DNA of 64,000 nucleotides from Salvia splendens (taxonomy: Eukaryota; Streptophyta; Magnoliopsida; Lamiales; Lamiaceae). This document shows, piece by piece, positions 23,951-36,225 of the stretch (positions are counted from its first letter, which is position 1; every line of letters begins with the position of its first letter). The DNA is taken from positions 21,483,559-21,547,558 of the forward strand of contig NC_056041.1 in the NCBI RefSeq assembly GCF_004379255.2, in the 5' to 3' direction. The notes below the pieces were generated by a model, which was not told the origin of the DNA, ran no database searches, and was given only the letters and a program-made list of their open reading frames with translations. The position numbers and the translations under genes were made by a program.

Positions 23951-24991
23951 TGTAAAAATCATGGATTAAATATGCCCGGTCAATGGATTTTGACCAAATA
24001 ATAAATGTGACGAAACATTTAATTTTGTGAAATTAAATGACATAGCGTCAATCTACATTTTACGTAGATAAATGTAGTATATTCACTTTCTCAAATCCGA
24101 TTTCCGGTGAGTGAGAAATAGTGGATTAAAGTTGGGCATAATTAACTTTTAATTAAAGCTTGGAGTTGGAGCTTAGGGAATAATTAACTAGTGTTAATTA
24201 TCACACATTGGAGGATTAACACATCTTTTAATGTGCTTAAATTAAGTGCTTTTATGTTACTTAATAATTATAGTGGACGAAGATGGGTGAAAGAGCCCAC
24301 ACGCGCGCACACGCGCGCGCCGCCGCCGCCGCCCGCCCGCCCGAGCCCGTGCTCGCGCTCGCGGCAATTGGTCTTTGGGTGGTCTTTGGGCTTGGTGCTT
24401 GGCCCAAACTAATCTTTTTAGACCACCGCCGAGTCAGCAGTCCAAGTGGCTTGACACGTCGTCAAGCGAGGCACAGTCACGACTGCCACGTGAGAATCCA
24501 CACGCTCCACACGCGAATGGCACACTCCTGCAACACGCTTGTAACCGCCGTCGGTTACGAATCTGCCATGAGAGCCTTCATGGCTTGGTTGACCCTGCAT
24601 GGTGGCTTGGCCTATAAATAGGCTAGCCATACAACTGCATTAGGACACACATACAAGCATTCTCTGCATAAGCTCTCTCCCTTTCTCTGCATTGTCCTTC
24701 TGTCGAAGCTCTGCCCTCTCCTCCATCCCGTTCGCCGGAGCTCTGCTGATTGCGGTGCTGCATCAAAAGAGACGTAGCCGTTTTACCTTTGGGGACGACA
24801 CGCCAAACCGAGAGCACTACCGGGGCATATCTCTTCTTGCGGGAAGAGGCCTCCTCGACTCGGCTATCATACCATACTGGTTTAGTTGCTTCATTTTTAA
24901 GTTGTAATTTCAGTTCAGTTCTTCCTTCTGTGTTCCTTCTTTTGGGTTGTATTACGCCCGGATTTGCTATCTTGTAATCCAGAAACCAATA
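23951..24991 (+). repeat. Copia-2 5' LTR
   Basis: 1041 bp. Starts TGTAAAAATC. The end reads CCAATA where the 3' LTR reads CCAACA, a single substitution at the terminus. It has a GC-rich array near 24300-24362 and a TATA box at 24613-24620. Confidence 0.92.
24613..24620 (+). promoter_or_regulatory. TATA box of Copia-2 5' LTR
   Basis: TATAAATA within cctataaataggctagcc, same position and context as in the other family LTRs. Confidence 0.7.
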
Positions 24992-25082
24992 ATCGCAAAA
25001 CGAGATATAACTTGCCTTTGAAGGAATTTGGACTCTAAACTGAACCTAAAAACTTTCGAAACACTTAATACCTTTGCTGGAG

Positions 25083-26608
25083 ATGTCGACTGATTCCAAC
25101 ACCGCCGTTGCCACCTCCGCCGCTGCCATTCCCTCCACCATGGCGACCACTGGACCGGTCAACACTTCATCGATTCTGTCGATGATGCCAACCCCTGGGT
25201 TCTATCCATCTTCATCAACAACCCCGTGTATGTTAACACCCATGGGCTCACTGGCGGATCCACCTCGAGTGGAACAGTTGGTTCCACTTTTAGTGGTTCC
25301 TTCGGATCCTTTAATGGATCGAGTGCTGGGGCCTTCGGGTCTCACACGGGTGCTGGCTCCTTCTGGACCAACACGGGTATTGGCTCCTCCGGGACCAATA
25401 TGAACATGACGGGCTCTATGCCCGACATGACCATGGCGGGCTCTATGCCCAACCATGTTGTTGGCTCCTTTGGGGGCAACGGAATTGGTCCCTTCCATGG
25501 ACCAACTGCGGCACCTTTGGCACCAAGAATGATGCCACCTGCCGAGAAACCACCCAAGTTTGGAGGATCTGACTTCAAGAGGTGGTACCAAAAGATGTTG
25601 TTCTACTTGACAACATTGGGCGTCGCCAACTTTCTCACTGAAAACGAGCCACCCGCGCCAAGCGACCTAGAGACTAGGCTCGAAGTCATGGCGGACTATG
25701 AAGCTTGGAGAAAAGGGGATTATCTATGTAAAAATTTTATTTTAAGTGCATTAGATGATAGCCTCTACAATGTATACTCCAATGTAACCACATCTAAACA
25801 AATGTGGGAAAACCTAGAAAAGAAGTATAGCATAGATAATGCTGCAGGGACGGAACAAGTTGTAGCTTCCAAATTTATGGACTACAAGATGGTCGATTCT
25901 CGACCCGTCATGGAGCAAGTCCAAGAGCTCCAAATGATCATCCACTCATTAGTGGCTGAAGGGATGACCTTGCCCGACAAATTCCTAAGGTGCACGATCA
26001 TTAACAAGCTCCCTCCCATTTGGAAGGACTTCAAGAGTTATCTCAAGCACAAGCGAAAGCAGATGACCCTTGAAGATTTGATCGTGAAATTGCGCATTGA
26101 GGCTGATGTGTGCAAAAGCGACCAAAAGGCTAAGGGCTTCACCCCACTTGAAGCCAAAGCCAATCTGTTGGAGCGGGGCGGTCCCTCCAACAAACGCCCT
26201 CGCCCCAACCGTCCAAGCGACAAAGGGAAGGGAAAGCAGCCTTCAAAGAAGTTTGAAGGCGACTGCTACAAATGTGGCAAACAAGGCCACTTTGCTAAAG
26301 ACTGCCGCAGCAAGAAGAAGAAGCCGGCTGCCCACGTCGTTGAGAAGGAGTTCAAGGACTGGGATGAAAACGACCTCATTGCTGTGGTCACCGAAGAGGT
26401 TAACCTTGTGGATAACAAGGGTGGCTGGTACATCGACACCGGCGCTACTGCTCATGTCTGCTCAGATAGGAGCAAGTTTGCCTCCTACACTGCTGCTGAA
26501 GGGAGGAAGATCAACATGGGGAATCAAGCATCGTCCGAAGTCCTTGGCGTTGGTAACATGATTCTCATGATGACGTCTGGCGTCACGATCACTTTGAAGG
26601 ATGTGCTG
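25083..26608 (+). pseudogene. Copia-2 gag-protease (frameshifted, cut by gypsy element)
   Basis: The ATG at 25083 matches the Copia-1 start. A small deletion near 25225 shifts the frame; the rest is open from 25226 to the insertion. Contains the UBN2 gag domain, CCHC knuckle CYKCGKQGHFAKDC (about 26267-26308) and an intact protease motif WYIDTGATAHVC (about 26428). The reading frame then enters the LTR of the nested gypsy element at 26609. Confidence 0.88.
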
Positions 26609-28137
26609 TGTGACATCCCTAACCCGAAACATGCATTATTTTGCATATTATCATATTATATTGTCATTACATATTATATTGTCATTTTTAGTATAGAGAT
26701 ACTAAGTGTGTCATAGAGAATATATTAATTGTTATTGATTTAGGATCATTATTATTTCCTATGCAACATATATGTATATGTATATGTACGTAGATAAATA
26801 CTAGCACTATATAGTACATATGCACACACATTTACATAATTGTGTATATATAAATACGAATTTATATTATAAAATATATACATGGATTCAATAACTACTA
26901 AATATAAAAATAGTTATGATATAATGCAAGTGGTAATGGGGATAGTCGATATTTCCCCTAAGCTATTATTTATCCAAATATATGTATACTAAATTACTTT
27001 CATTCTCATAAAGACACATGTAGGCAACGTGTCAATTTTTGAAGTGTCATTGGGTAAGTTGGCTTATACGATGCTAGTAAATATATTATGAGGATTTTCT
27101 TATAAGAATATCATATACTAATATACACGGAAGAGCAACAAATAAATCCAAAGGATGAGTGATCGAACTTTTCGTGTAAAAAGGAACGATGATTATAGAT
27201 TGTAGAGTGGAGTTGGGCGTTCAGATAGATAATTTATCTGTCTTAATCAGGTGTGTATAAATCACACTTTTAGTTTTACATGTGTTATGTGGTTGATTGT
27301 TATATGTTGAATTGGAGTGAATTATTGGATTATATGGTGTGAAATTGATATGAATATTTGATTGCTGAAATGGACATGTTTGTTTAGATATATTAGATAA
27401 TTTGATGGAATATGATATGGATATGTTATTGGTGCAAATGATATGTTTATGATACCGATTATGTGAATCATTGGATTAAAGAGGATCTGTGACGGTTTTG
27501 CCCTGGATCTGAAATTACAGTGGATATATTGGGACCTTCGGGTCAGACATATTGGGACCTTCGGGTCAAATCATATTGGGACCTTCGGGTCAAACATATT
27601 GGGACCTTCGGGTCAATTACAGAGGGACCTATGAGTCCAAATATAGAGGGACCTATGAGTCCAAATCATAATGGGACCTACGGGTCAATCATAGAGGAAT
27701 CCCGGGCAGATACCAGGCTTGACTGTTACAGAATAATAAACTGAATAGAGTGGCATATGCATATGAATATGAAATGGTTTGTTTTTAAATTATGATATAT
27801 ATTGTTTCTGATTATATGTATTGATAAAAGAATATGCTTGATGTTTGTATCATGTGAGATTAAAGGTGGAGATTTATATATACTGAGTTGTGGCTCATAT
27901 AAACCACTAAATTTTTCAGGAATAAGATAACAGTAAAGTTTTGACTGACATGGGTCATAGGAACTCCACATGTTATCAGGTTCGGCGGCTGACGCATTTT
28001 GACAACCTTCTCCTCCTCATCATTTTGCATGTAGATAAATGTATAGTATATAGAGTGGTGAGAGGGATCCACTACTTTACAGGATATTTTGAAATATGTA
28101 TCGGATAAGTGTTGGTTTGAACTTGTATAATATGAGT
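26609..28137 (+). repeat. Gypsy 5' LTR, truncated at its 3' end
   Basis: 1529 bp, matching 30974-32520 with only a few substitutions seen by eye (for example aaatccaaagg/aaattcaaagg) and an 18-bp shorter TATATG microsatellite (about 26770). Identity stops at tatgagt (28137). Confidence 0.9.
27533..27686 (+). repeat. Seven-copy minisatellite of UNCG-type hairpin units in the gypsy 5' LTR
   Basis: Units of 23-24 bp. Copies 1-4 contain GACCTTCGGGTC (27533, 27556, 27580, 27603), copies 5-6 contain GGGACCTATGAGTCC (27624, 27648) and copy 7 GACCTACGGGTC (27675). Each is self-complementary around a four- to six-base loop. The same array is in the 3' LTR at about 31916-32069. Confidence 0.9.
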
Positions 28138-30973
28138 TGTATGTCAGATCAGCGTTTTGATTACATAGTGTCTTTTCTTTGAAGCAATATTTACTATTGG
28201 GCAGAAACAGTCCCACAAGCTTTTATACAATCTTTGGTACTAAGTTCAGACGATTTTCCTAGAGAATTTATGATAAATATATGCAAGAAGTGTATTGTGA
28301 TGATGAAGTAAAGAGAGATTCTGTCTTTAAACAAGAACTATGTTTGTTGTTGATTATGAGCTGGCATTGTTTCAGTATACACGGTTTATCTAGACTGTGG
28401 TGCGAGTTAATTCAGTTGAGCTGCCAGCGGATATTGATTCCCTTGTTCATACACAAATTTGATATTATCACGGGTATAAATTGGTTGTCACTTCATCGAA
28501 CTAAGGCAGCTTGTCATGTTAAAGAAATGGTAATATAATCATCGAGATGAGATCGAGTGATATTTAATGGTATCGACCAATTGCAACTTGTCTTATATTA
28601 GCTACATCGACTTTTCAATTTATTCGAAGTAGAAATCTTTCTGGAGTATCACCTGATCAAGAGATAAACTTCACTATTGAGTTACTACCAGGTACTGCAT
28701 CTATTTCTATTCATCCTTATCAAATGTCTTTATTAGAATTTCAGGAGTTTAAGAAACAGTTACTTGTCAGACAAGAGATATGTATGACTCACTGTTTTAC
28801 CTTAGAGATTATTAATAATATTTTTGAAGAAGAAAGACGACACACTGCGACATTATATACAATATTGGAAGTCGAATCAAGTGAATGTGAAGAATAAATA
28901 TCTATTACCGAGAATAGAAGATTTATTTGATCAATTTCAAGGTATGTAACTGTTTTCGAGTACTGGTTTTCGATCAAGATGCCATCAGTTGAAGATAGCT
29001 AAAGAGAATCTTGCAGAGACACCATTTTAAACTCAGTACGACTATTATGAGTTTTGGTTATGCCTTTCAAATTAACTATTGCACCTACAATTATTTATGG
29101 CATTGATGAACGAAGTCTCTCAATCATTCCTATATCACTTAGTGATTATTTTTATTGACTTACTAGTATATTTTGCGAAGTACAGATGAGCATGTTAATC
29201 ACTTGCAGTTAGTATTACAAGTTTTGCGAGATAAACAGGTTATTGCATGGTTGGGTAAGTGTAAGTCTAGCTAGATCATATGGTATTATTGGGACACATG
29301 GTAGCAGGTTGAAGAATAGAAATGGATATACAGAATATTGAAGTATTTGTCAACTGAAAATGATTCTCGATTATGGTTGAATTGATGAAGATGTTATTAT
29401 GGAAGAGTTCTTCTCTTATATGGAGTGAAGCAAGTCAAAACAGTTTTGATGAGTTGAAGCATTGATTGACTATGTTGTCTATATTGGTTATTTCCACAGG
29501 TACATAATATTATGTTATTTACAGTAATACACTGCAACATGGATTTGGTTTTCAATTTTTGATCTGGATTTCTATTAAAAAAAAATGGAAAGTTTATTGC
29601 TTATGCGTCAAGGACAATCGCGAGTACATGAAGCTTCTTATTCTCTTTCTGATCTAAATTTAGCAGTGTTGTTTTCCTTCAAAGATTTGGCATCATTATT
29701 TGTATGGAGGACTACGTCGAATTCTGGTTGATCATGAGAGATTGAATTATGTGATAAGTTAGAAGGAGTTGAATATGAGAAAAAGACATCGGATGGAGTT
29801 TCTTAAATATTATGATGGCACCATCGAAATACCATATTAAGAAGTCAAATGTTGTTACAGATGCTTTGAGTAACAAGTCAAGCAGAGTGATTACACATAT
29901 GCAAATAACATTATTATTAACGTATTATTGGTGGTCGAAGATGAAGAAGAAAGTCGTAGAGTTTGTTTCAAGGTGTTTGATATGTCAGTAGGTTAAAGCA
30001 GAACAGTGTGTACCTACAGGTTTGTTGAAGCCTTTAACTATTCTAGTCTCAAAATGAGAACACATTACCATAAATTTTGGTACAGGGTCACCGATAGTAC
30101 ATTTCTTACCTATAAGATGGCGTTGTTCGTTATATCACTTAGCTGAAAAGTACGCGAAAGATGCATCACGATTATATGGTATTCTATCTTTTATGTCTAG
30201 AGGTCCGCAATTTACTATCTATGGAGACATGATTATATTTTAGTAATATTTTTCACCCTTAGAAAGATGATAAGTCAGAGAACTATAAAGACGTTGGAAG
30301 AAATGTTTTGTGCACATGTTATTGAATTTCAGGGTTCAGGGGATGAATATATTCTGCTGATAAAGTTTGCGTATACTAAACAGTTTCATTTATGACACTG
30401 TATGAGACATTGTATAGTAGAAAATGTAGAAGTTCTATATAGAGATTCTAGAAATGTCAGAGATTATTCGAGAAACTGTCCAAGATTGACATTATTAAAA
30501 GCAGATTGAAAGCGACATGGGATAGACAGAAGAATTATAAAGGTAAGTTGAGTCCTTATTATATTGGGCCATATGATATTGTCGAAAGAGTTGGACTGTT
30601 AGCGTACATGTTAGCATTACCTCCAGAGTTGGAGCAGATTCATAATGTTTTTCACGTCAGCATGTTTCGACATTATTGATCTGATCCTTCACATATTTTG
30701 AAAGATCCCGATATACAGATTTATGAAAATCTAAGTTATATAGAGGAACCAGTTAATATTGTAGACCGACAGGTTAAACAATTGCGAAGAAAAGAGATTC
30801 CAATGGTAAAAGTTATTTGGCAAAATCACGGAGTCGAAGAAGCGACTTGGGAAACTGAAGAAAAAATGAAAAAGAACTATCCACATCTGTTTACGAGTTA
30901 GTGATTTTATTGGATGCATTAACTCATGGGGAAAGCGAATTTTGCGGACAAAATTCTTAAAGAGGGGAAGAAT
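28138..30973 (+). pseudogene. Decayed gypsy pol (protease to chromodomain)
   Basis: Fragments in gypsy order but riddled with stops and frame changes: protease tail FDIITGINWLSLHRTKAACH (about 28456), reverse transcriptase start (INFTIELLPGTASISIHPYQ, about 28660), KNKYLLPRIEDLFDQFQ (about 28890), SGYHQLKIAKEN-like (about 28980), the VVTDALSNKS end of RNase H (about 29855), integrase zinc region (CLICQ, about 29975), GKLSPYYIGPYDIVERVG (about 30544) and a last open stretch 30698-30901 with the VKVIWQNHGVEEATWETEE block typical of Tekay-type chromoviruses. A purine-rich AAAGAGGGGAAGAAT precedes the 3' LTR. Confidence 0.85.
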
Positions 30974-31133
30974 TGTGACATCCCTAACCCGAAACATGCA
31001 TTATTTTGCATATTATCATATTATATTGTCATTACATATTATATTGTCATTTTTAGTATAGAGATACTAAGTGTGTCATAGAGAATATATTAATTGTTAT
31101 TGATTTAGGATCATTATTATTTCCTATGCAACA

Positions 31134-31171
<38 letters not shown>

Positions 31172-32637
31172 CGTAGATAAATACTAGCACTATATAGTAC
31201 ATATGCACACACATTTACATAATTGTGTATATATAAATACGAATTTATATTATAAAATATATACATGGATTCAATAACTACTAAATATAAAAATAGTTAT
31301 GATATAATGCAAGTGGTAATGGGGATAGTCGATATTTCCCCTAAGCTATTATTTATCCAAATATATGTATACTAAATTACTTTCATTCTCATAAAGACAC
31401 ATGTAGGCAACGTGTCAATTTTTGAAGTGTCATTGGGTAAGTTGGCTTATACGATGCTAGTAAATATATTATGAGGATTTTCTTATAAGAATATCATATA
31501 ATAATATACACGGAAGAGCAACAAATAAATTCAAAGGATGAGTGATCGAACTTTTCGTGTAAAAAGGAACGATGATTATAGATTGTAGAGTGGAGTTGGG
31601 CGTTCAGATAGATAATTTATCTGTCTTAATCAGGTGTGTATAAATCACACTTTTAGTTTTACATGTGTTATGTGGTTGATTGTTATATGTTGAATTGGAG
31701 TGAATTATTGGATTATATGGTGTGAAATTGATATGAATATTTGATTGCTGAAATGGACATGTTTGTTTAGATATATTAGATAATTTGATGGAATATGATA
31801 TGGATATGTTATTGGTGCAAATGATATGTTTATGATACCGATTATGTGAATCATTGGATTAAAGAGGATCTGTGACGGTTTTGCCCTGGATCTGAAATTA
31901 CAGTGGATATATTGGGACCTTCGGGTCAGACATATTGGGACCTTCGGGTCAAATCATATTGGGACCTTCGGGTCAAACATATTGGGACCTTCGGGTCAAT
32001 TACAGAGGGACCTATGAGTCCAAATATAGAGGGACCTATGAGTCCAAATCATAATGGGACCTACGGGTCAATCATAGAGGAATCCCGGGCAGATACCAGG
32101 CTTGACTGTTACAGAATAATAAACTGAATAGAGTGGCATATGCATATGAATATGAAATGGTTTGTTTTTAAATTATGATATATATTGTTTCTGATTATAT
32201 GTATTGATAAAAGAATATGCTTGATGTTTGTATCATGTGAGATTAAAGGTGGAGATTTATATATACTGAGTTGTGGCTCATATAAACCACTAAATTTTTC
32301 AGGAATAAGATAACAGTAAAGTTTTGACTGACATGGGTCATAGGAACTCCACATGTTATCAGGTTCGGCGGCTGACGCATTTTGACAACCTTCTCCTCCT
32401 CATCATTTTGCATGTAGATAAATGTATAGTATATAGAGTGGTGAGAGGGATCCACTACTTTACAGGATATTTTGAAATATGTATCGGATAAGTGTTGGTT
32501 TGAACTTGTATAATATGAGTGTTCTATGAATTAGGCACGTATGAGTGTTCTATGAATTAGGCACGTGTATTAATTGCTTTTATGATAAGGGATTTATTTA
32601 TTAAAGGAGTATACGTCAGAGGGGTTGTGGTGTGACA
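30974..32637 (+). repeat. Gypsy 3' LTR
   Basis: 1664 bp. Contains the full terminal 117 bp missing from the 5' copy, including a 27-bp tandem duplication (gtgttctatgaattaggcac twice, 32519-32572). Ends TGTGACA before TGCTG. Confidence 0.9.
31916..32069 (+). repeat. UNCG-hairpin minisatellite in the gypsy 3' LTR
   Basis: Same seven units in the same order as at 27533-27686, with no difference seen by eye. Confidence 0.9.
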
Positions 32638-34313
32638 TGCTGCATGTCCCGGACATCCGCAAGAACCTAGTGTCAGGATCAATACTAGTTAATAAGGGGT
32701 TTAAACTTGTATTTGAGTCTGATAGGTTTACTTTGTATAAGTTTGGAAAATCCCTCGGAAAAGGTTATGTAACCGATGGGCTTTTCAAGCTTAGTGTGAC
32801 AACTCGCAGTGTTGCAAAGCCTTTGGCTAATAAAAATAAAACATCTACTTCCTCTTACTTGACTGAGTGTTCAAATTTGTGGCATTGTAGATTGGGACAT
32901 GTAAATTCAAAAGCCATTAAAAGATTAGTAAATTTAGATTTACTTAAGGCTAATGAATTGGATATCCAAGATAAATGTGAAATTTGTCTTGAAGCAAAAA
33001 TGACTAAGTTGCCGTTTCACTCGGTTGAACGAAGCACAAAACCCCTTGAATTAATTCACACGGACGTATGTGATTTAAAGATGGTGCAAACTAGAGGTGG
33101 TAAAAAGTACTTTATCACTTTCATAGATGATTGCACCAGGTATTGCTACATTTATCTTTTAAGAAGTAAAGATGAAGCAATAGAAGCGTTCAAAAGTTAT
33201 AAGAACGAAGTTGAGAATCAACTTGGTTGTAAAATCAAAACGATTCGAAGCGATAGATGAGGCGAATATGTAGCCCCGTTTGAGGAATTATGCAACGAAA
33301 GTGGTATAATCCATCAAACGACTGCACCATATTCACCACAATCTAATGGTGTTGCAGAACGCAAAAATCGAACTCTAAAAGAGATGATGAATGCACTGCT
33401 TCTAACTTCAGGATTACCACATAACATGTGGGGGGAAGCTGTTTTGACAGCCAACTATATCTTGAATAAGATCCCTCTCAAAGGAAAAGATGTCACTCCT
33501 TATGAGTTGTGGAAGGGAAGGAAGCCATCCTACAAATACCTCAAAGTGTGGGGGTGTTTGGCAAAGGTGATGGTTCCTCCGCCCAAAGAAGTTACAATCG
33601 GACCTAAGACGGTTGATTGCATCTTCATTGGATATGCACTTAACAGTAGTGCATATCGATTTGTTGTTCACAAGTCTGAAATATCGACTATCACAGTAGG
33701 AACAACAATTGAGTCGATGAATGCTGTATTTCTCGAAAATACATTTCCTTGCAAAGACAAGAAAAAAGTCTCAACCAATTCTGAGACAAGAATTGAAGAA
33801 GCCACTAGTTCTAAACCAATGGAAGAAGAAGCCACTAGTTCTAAATCAGCGGATGCGGAACCTGAATCGCGCAAGCGTGCAAGGCCCGATCCAAAAGATA
33901 CAGTACTAAGACGTGGTAATAGAGTCAGAACACCAAAAACTTTTGGTCCTGACTACATTGCTTTCATGTTGGATGAAGAACCAACATCGATAAAAGTAGT
34001 CTTTGCTGGCCCAGACGGGCTGTATTGGAAAGAAGCTGTTTAAAGCGAAATTGATTCAATTTTGCTAAACCACACTTGGGTGTTGGTAGATCTACCTGAA
34101 GGTGCGAAACCTCTAGGTTGCAAATGGGTACTTAAAAGGAAATTTAAGGCCGATGGAACAGTAGATAAGTATAAAGCCCGATTAGTAGTAAAGGGTTTTA
34201 AACAAAAGGAAGGACATGACTTCTTCGATACATATTCACCTATAACAAGGATTACATCTATCCGAGTGCTTCTCGCTATTGCTGCATTGCACAATCTTGA
34301 GATTCATCAAATG
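32638..34313 (+). pseudogene. Copia-2 integrase and start of reverse transcriptase
   Basis: Resumes in the Copia-2 frame after the gypsy element. Integrase HHCC region, IHTDVCDL and AERKNRT are present. Two nonsense changes are visible: TGA at 33258-33260, where the family has a Gly codon after SDR, and TAA at 34041-34043 after LYWKEAV. The reverse transcriptase starts (LVVKGFKQKEGHDFFDTYSP) and is interrupted at EIHQM by the hAT element. Confidence 0.88.
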
Positions 34314-34324
34314 TAGGCTTGCAC

Positions 34325-34515
34325 AAGGGTCGGAACCCGCCGGTTCTGGGCCCGAACCGGCGGGTCAAGGGTCGGAAAATTCGCGAACCTGAACTGGCCC
34401 ACCTAGATCCCGGCGGTTCCGGTTCAGGTTCAAAAAACCGGCGGGTTACGCGCCGGTTCAAAACCGGCGGTTTTCAGCTCGAACCGCCGGTTCCGGGCCC
34501 GAACCGGCGGGTTGA
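34325..34515. repeat. hAT subterminal repeat array, left
   Basis: About ten copies of GAACCGGCGG or its complement, some as the near-palindrome GAACCGCCGGTTC, in about 190 bp. A likely transposase-binding region by analogy with other hAT elements. Confidence 0.8.
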
Positions 34516-35224
34516 CGATTTTTTTTATTTTTATTTTTTTGTATTTTTCAACTTTTCAATTTTAATCAAATTACATTACACTTTTCAAGTTTGCTTTTGT
34601 ATGCAATGTGAGTAAATAAAATTGAAAAAAATACGGCTAAAGTTGCAATTTTATTGAAATTGCATATTTACAAATTACACGTTACAAGTTACAACAATTA
34701 CAAATTGAAAACATATGGCGGTCTTGAAGTCTTAAACAAAATTTAAATACAAATGAGACTACTAGTGAAGAACTAATTACAAATGACAAGAAACGACGTT
34801 GAAGTTCTTAAACGTATAAGTGTATTATATATATACTCTTAACCGGCGAAGAAGATCTTTCTACATAACTAAATTAAGGACACCTTTAGCAATTCAACTT
34901 TAAATGTTGAGTTTCGTCTAACAATCAACAATTATAGTAGAATTGTCAAAAGTTTCCCTCATTAAGCCGTATAGAGAAATATACTTCATCGACTAGAGTA
35001 TATACAAATACAATTATGCAATTGTATTTGTATATTTTTAAAGTAGGAATTAATGGGAAAAAAAAGAAATAAAAGAAAAAGGACTTGAGCTCAACTTAAA
35101 TTAAAAATTTAAGTTGAGGTGCCTACGTATCCCAATTGCTCATTTGCATTAGGGAATCAAAGTCCACGTAGTTCTCTTACCTTACATACCTATTTGGCTT
35201 GGCCGGCGGCGGTTGACGGTTGGC

Positions 35225-35790
35225 CTAATCTTCATCCCCGGTGAATTCATCTTGTGATCCCTCTTGACGATCATTCCAATCATTTTCTTGTTCTCGGACG
35301 TCAGCTTTGGCCCAATCATCAAGTAACATCACGGCTTCCATATTTTTCGCCGAGAGCTTACTTCTTGATTCATCCAAAACGCGCGAGCCAACACTAAAAG
35401 CGGACTCGACGGCGACGGTGGAAGCCGGAACAGAAAAAATCTCCTTGGCCATTGAAGCAAGGATGGGAAAATCTTTCTCGTGGGTTCCCCACCAATCGAG
35501 GACGTCGATTTGGGCGGGAGGAGTAGGACCTTCATCACCAAAGGAAAAGAGTGATTCAAAATATAAATCTAATTCACTGACCATACCTGAGGACCTTCCG
35601 CCGGTGCTGTAGTTGTATAGGTCGGCTAGTTGGGATTGCGCGTCGGGGTCATCATAATCGGCTTGAAATGCAAAGCCATAGTTATGTTGTGGAGGAGGGG
35701 GTCTTCTGACTTGGTGAGTGGTGTTATACTTAGTTTCATATTCGGTGTAGAGAGAGCGCAAGTTATACTCGGTTTCATATTCGGCCTGAA
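35225..35790 (-). CDS. hAT transposase C-terminal (dimerisation) remnant
   Basis: The reading frame runs upstream to 35965, but above about 35790 it only translates subterminal repeats, so no natural start is visible. The clear part contains WWGTHEKDFPILASMAKEIF and VPASTVAVESAFSVGSRVLD followed by RSKLSAKNMEAVMLLDDW, the hAT C-terminal dimerisation domain. It ends in an acidic tail (QDEFTGDED). The zinc finger and catalytic core are missing, so this copy cannot mobilise itself. Confidence 0.88.
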
Positions 35791-36225
35791 CCGGCGGTTC
35801 AACCTCAAAACCGGTGGTTTTTCCACGAAACCGGCGGGTTGGTCCACGGTTTTCCGACACAAACCGCCGGTTTCTGACCTCACCTAGCCCCCTACGCCTG
35901 AAAAGCTTCCGGAACCGGCGGAAACCGGTCGGAACCGCCGGTTCAAACCGGCGGTTTTCCTCCAAAACCGGCGGTTTTCACCCAAAACCGGCGAACCGCC
36001 GGTTCATACCTATCCCTACTTTGAACCCCTACGAACCCTAGCCGTTCGACCCTTTGAACCGGCGGTTCGAACCGCCGAACCGCCGGTTCACGGTTCAAGT
36101 TATGCCCGAACCTGAACCGGCCCTTATGACCCTCCGACCCTTCAGCCGGTTCAACCCGCCGGTTCCGGGCCCGGTTCCGGTTCATGAACCGGCGGGCCCG
36201 AACCGGCGGTTAACCGGCGGGCCGG
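35785..36225. repeat. hAT subterminal repeat array, right
   Basis: More than 25 copies of AACCGGCGG/CCGCCGGTT in about 440 bp, much longer than the left array and overlapping the upstream end of the transposase reading frame. Confidence 0.8.

Larger units (their letters stand above)
26609..32637 (+). mobile_element. Nested chromovirus-like Ty3/gypsy element (defective)
   Basis: LTRs TGTGACATCC...TGTGACA with the 5-bp target duplication TGCTG at 26604-26608 and 32638-32642, inside the Copia-2 protease-integrase region. The 5' LTR lacks the last 117 bp found in the 3' copy, and the primer binding site is gone with it. The internal 2.8 kb is a decayed gypsy pol with a chromodomain-like C-terminus. 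The shared LTR parts are nearly identical. Confidence 0.92.

Noticed and set aside
27520..27744. Short ORFs over the hairpin minisatellite (also at 31903-32127)
   Set aside because: The open frame comes from a 23-24 bp repeat in an LTR; identical ORFs occur in both LTRs and no protein features exist.
30698..30901. Stand-alone 67-residue gene with chromodomain-like sequence
   Set aside because: It is the last open piece of the decayed gypsy pol, directly before the 3' LTR.
35800..35965. N-terminal part of the hAT minus-strand ORF
   Set aside because: It only translates the subterminal GAACCGGCGG repeats, so the ATG at 35965 is not a credible start.
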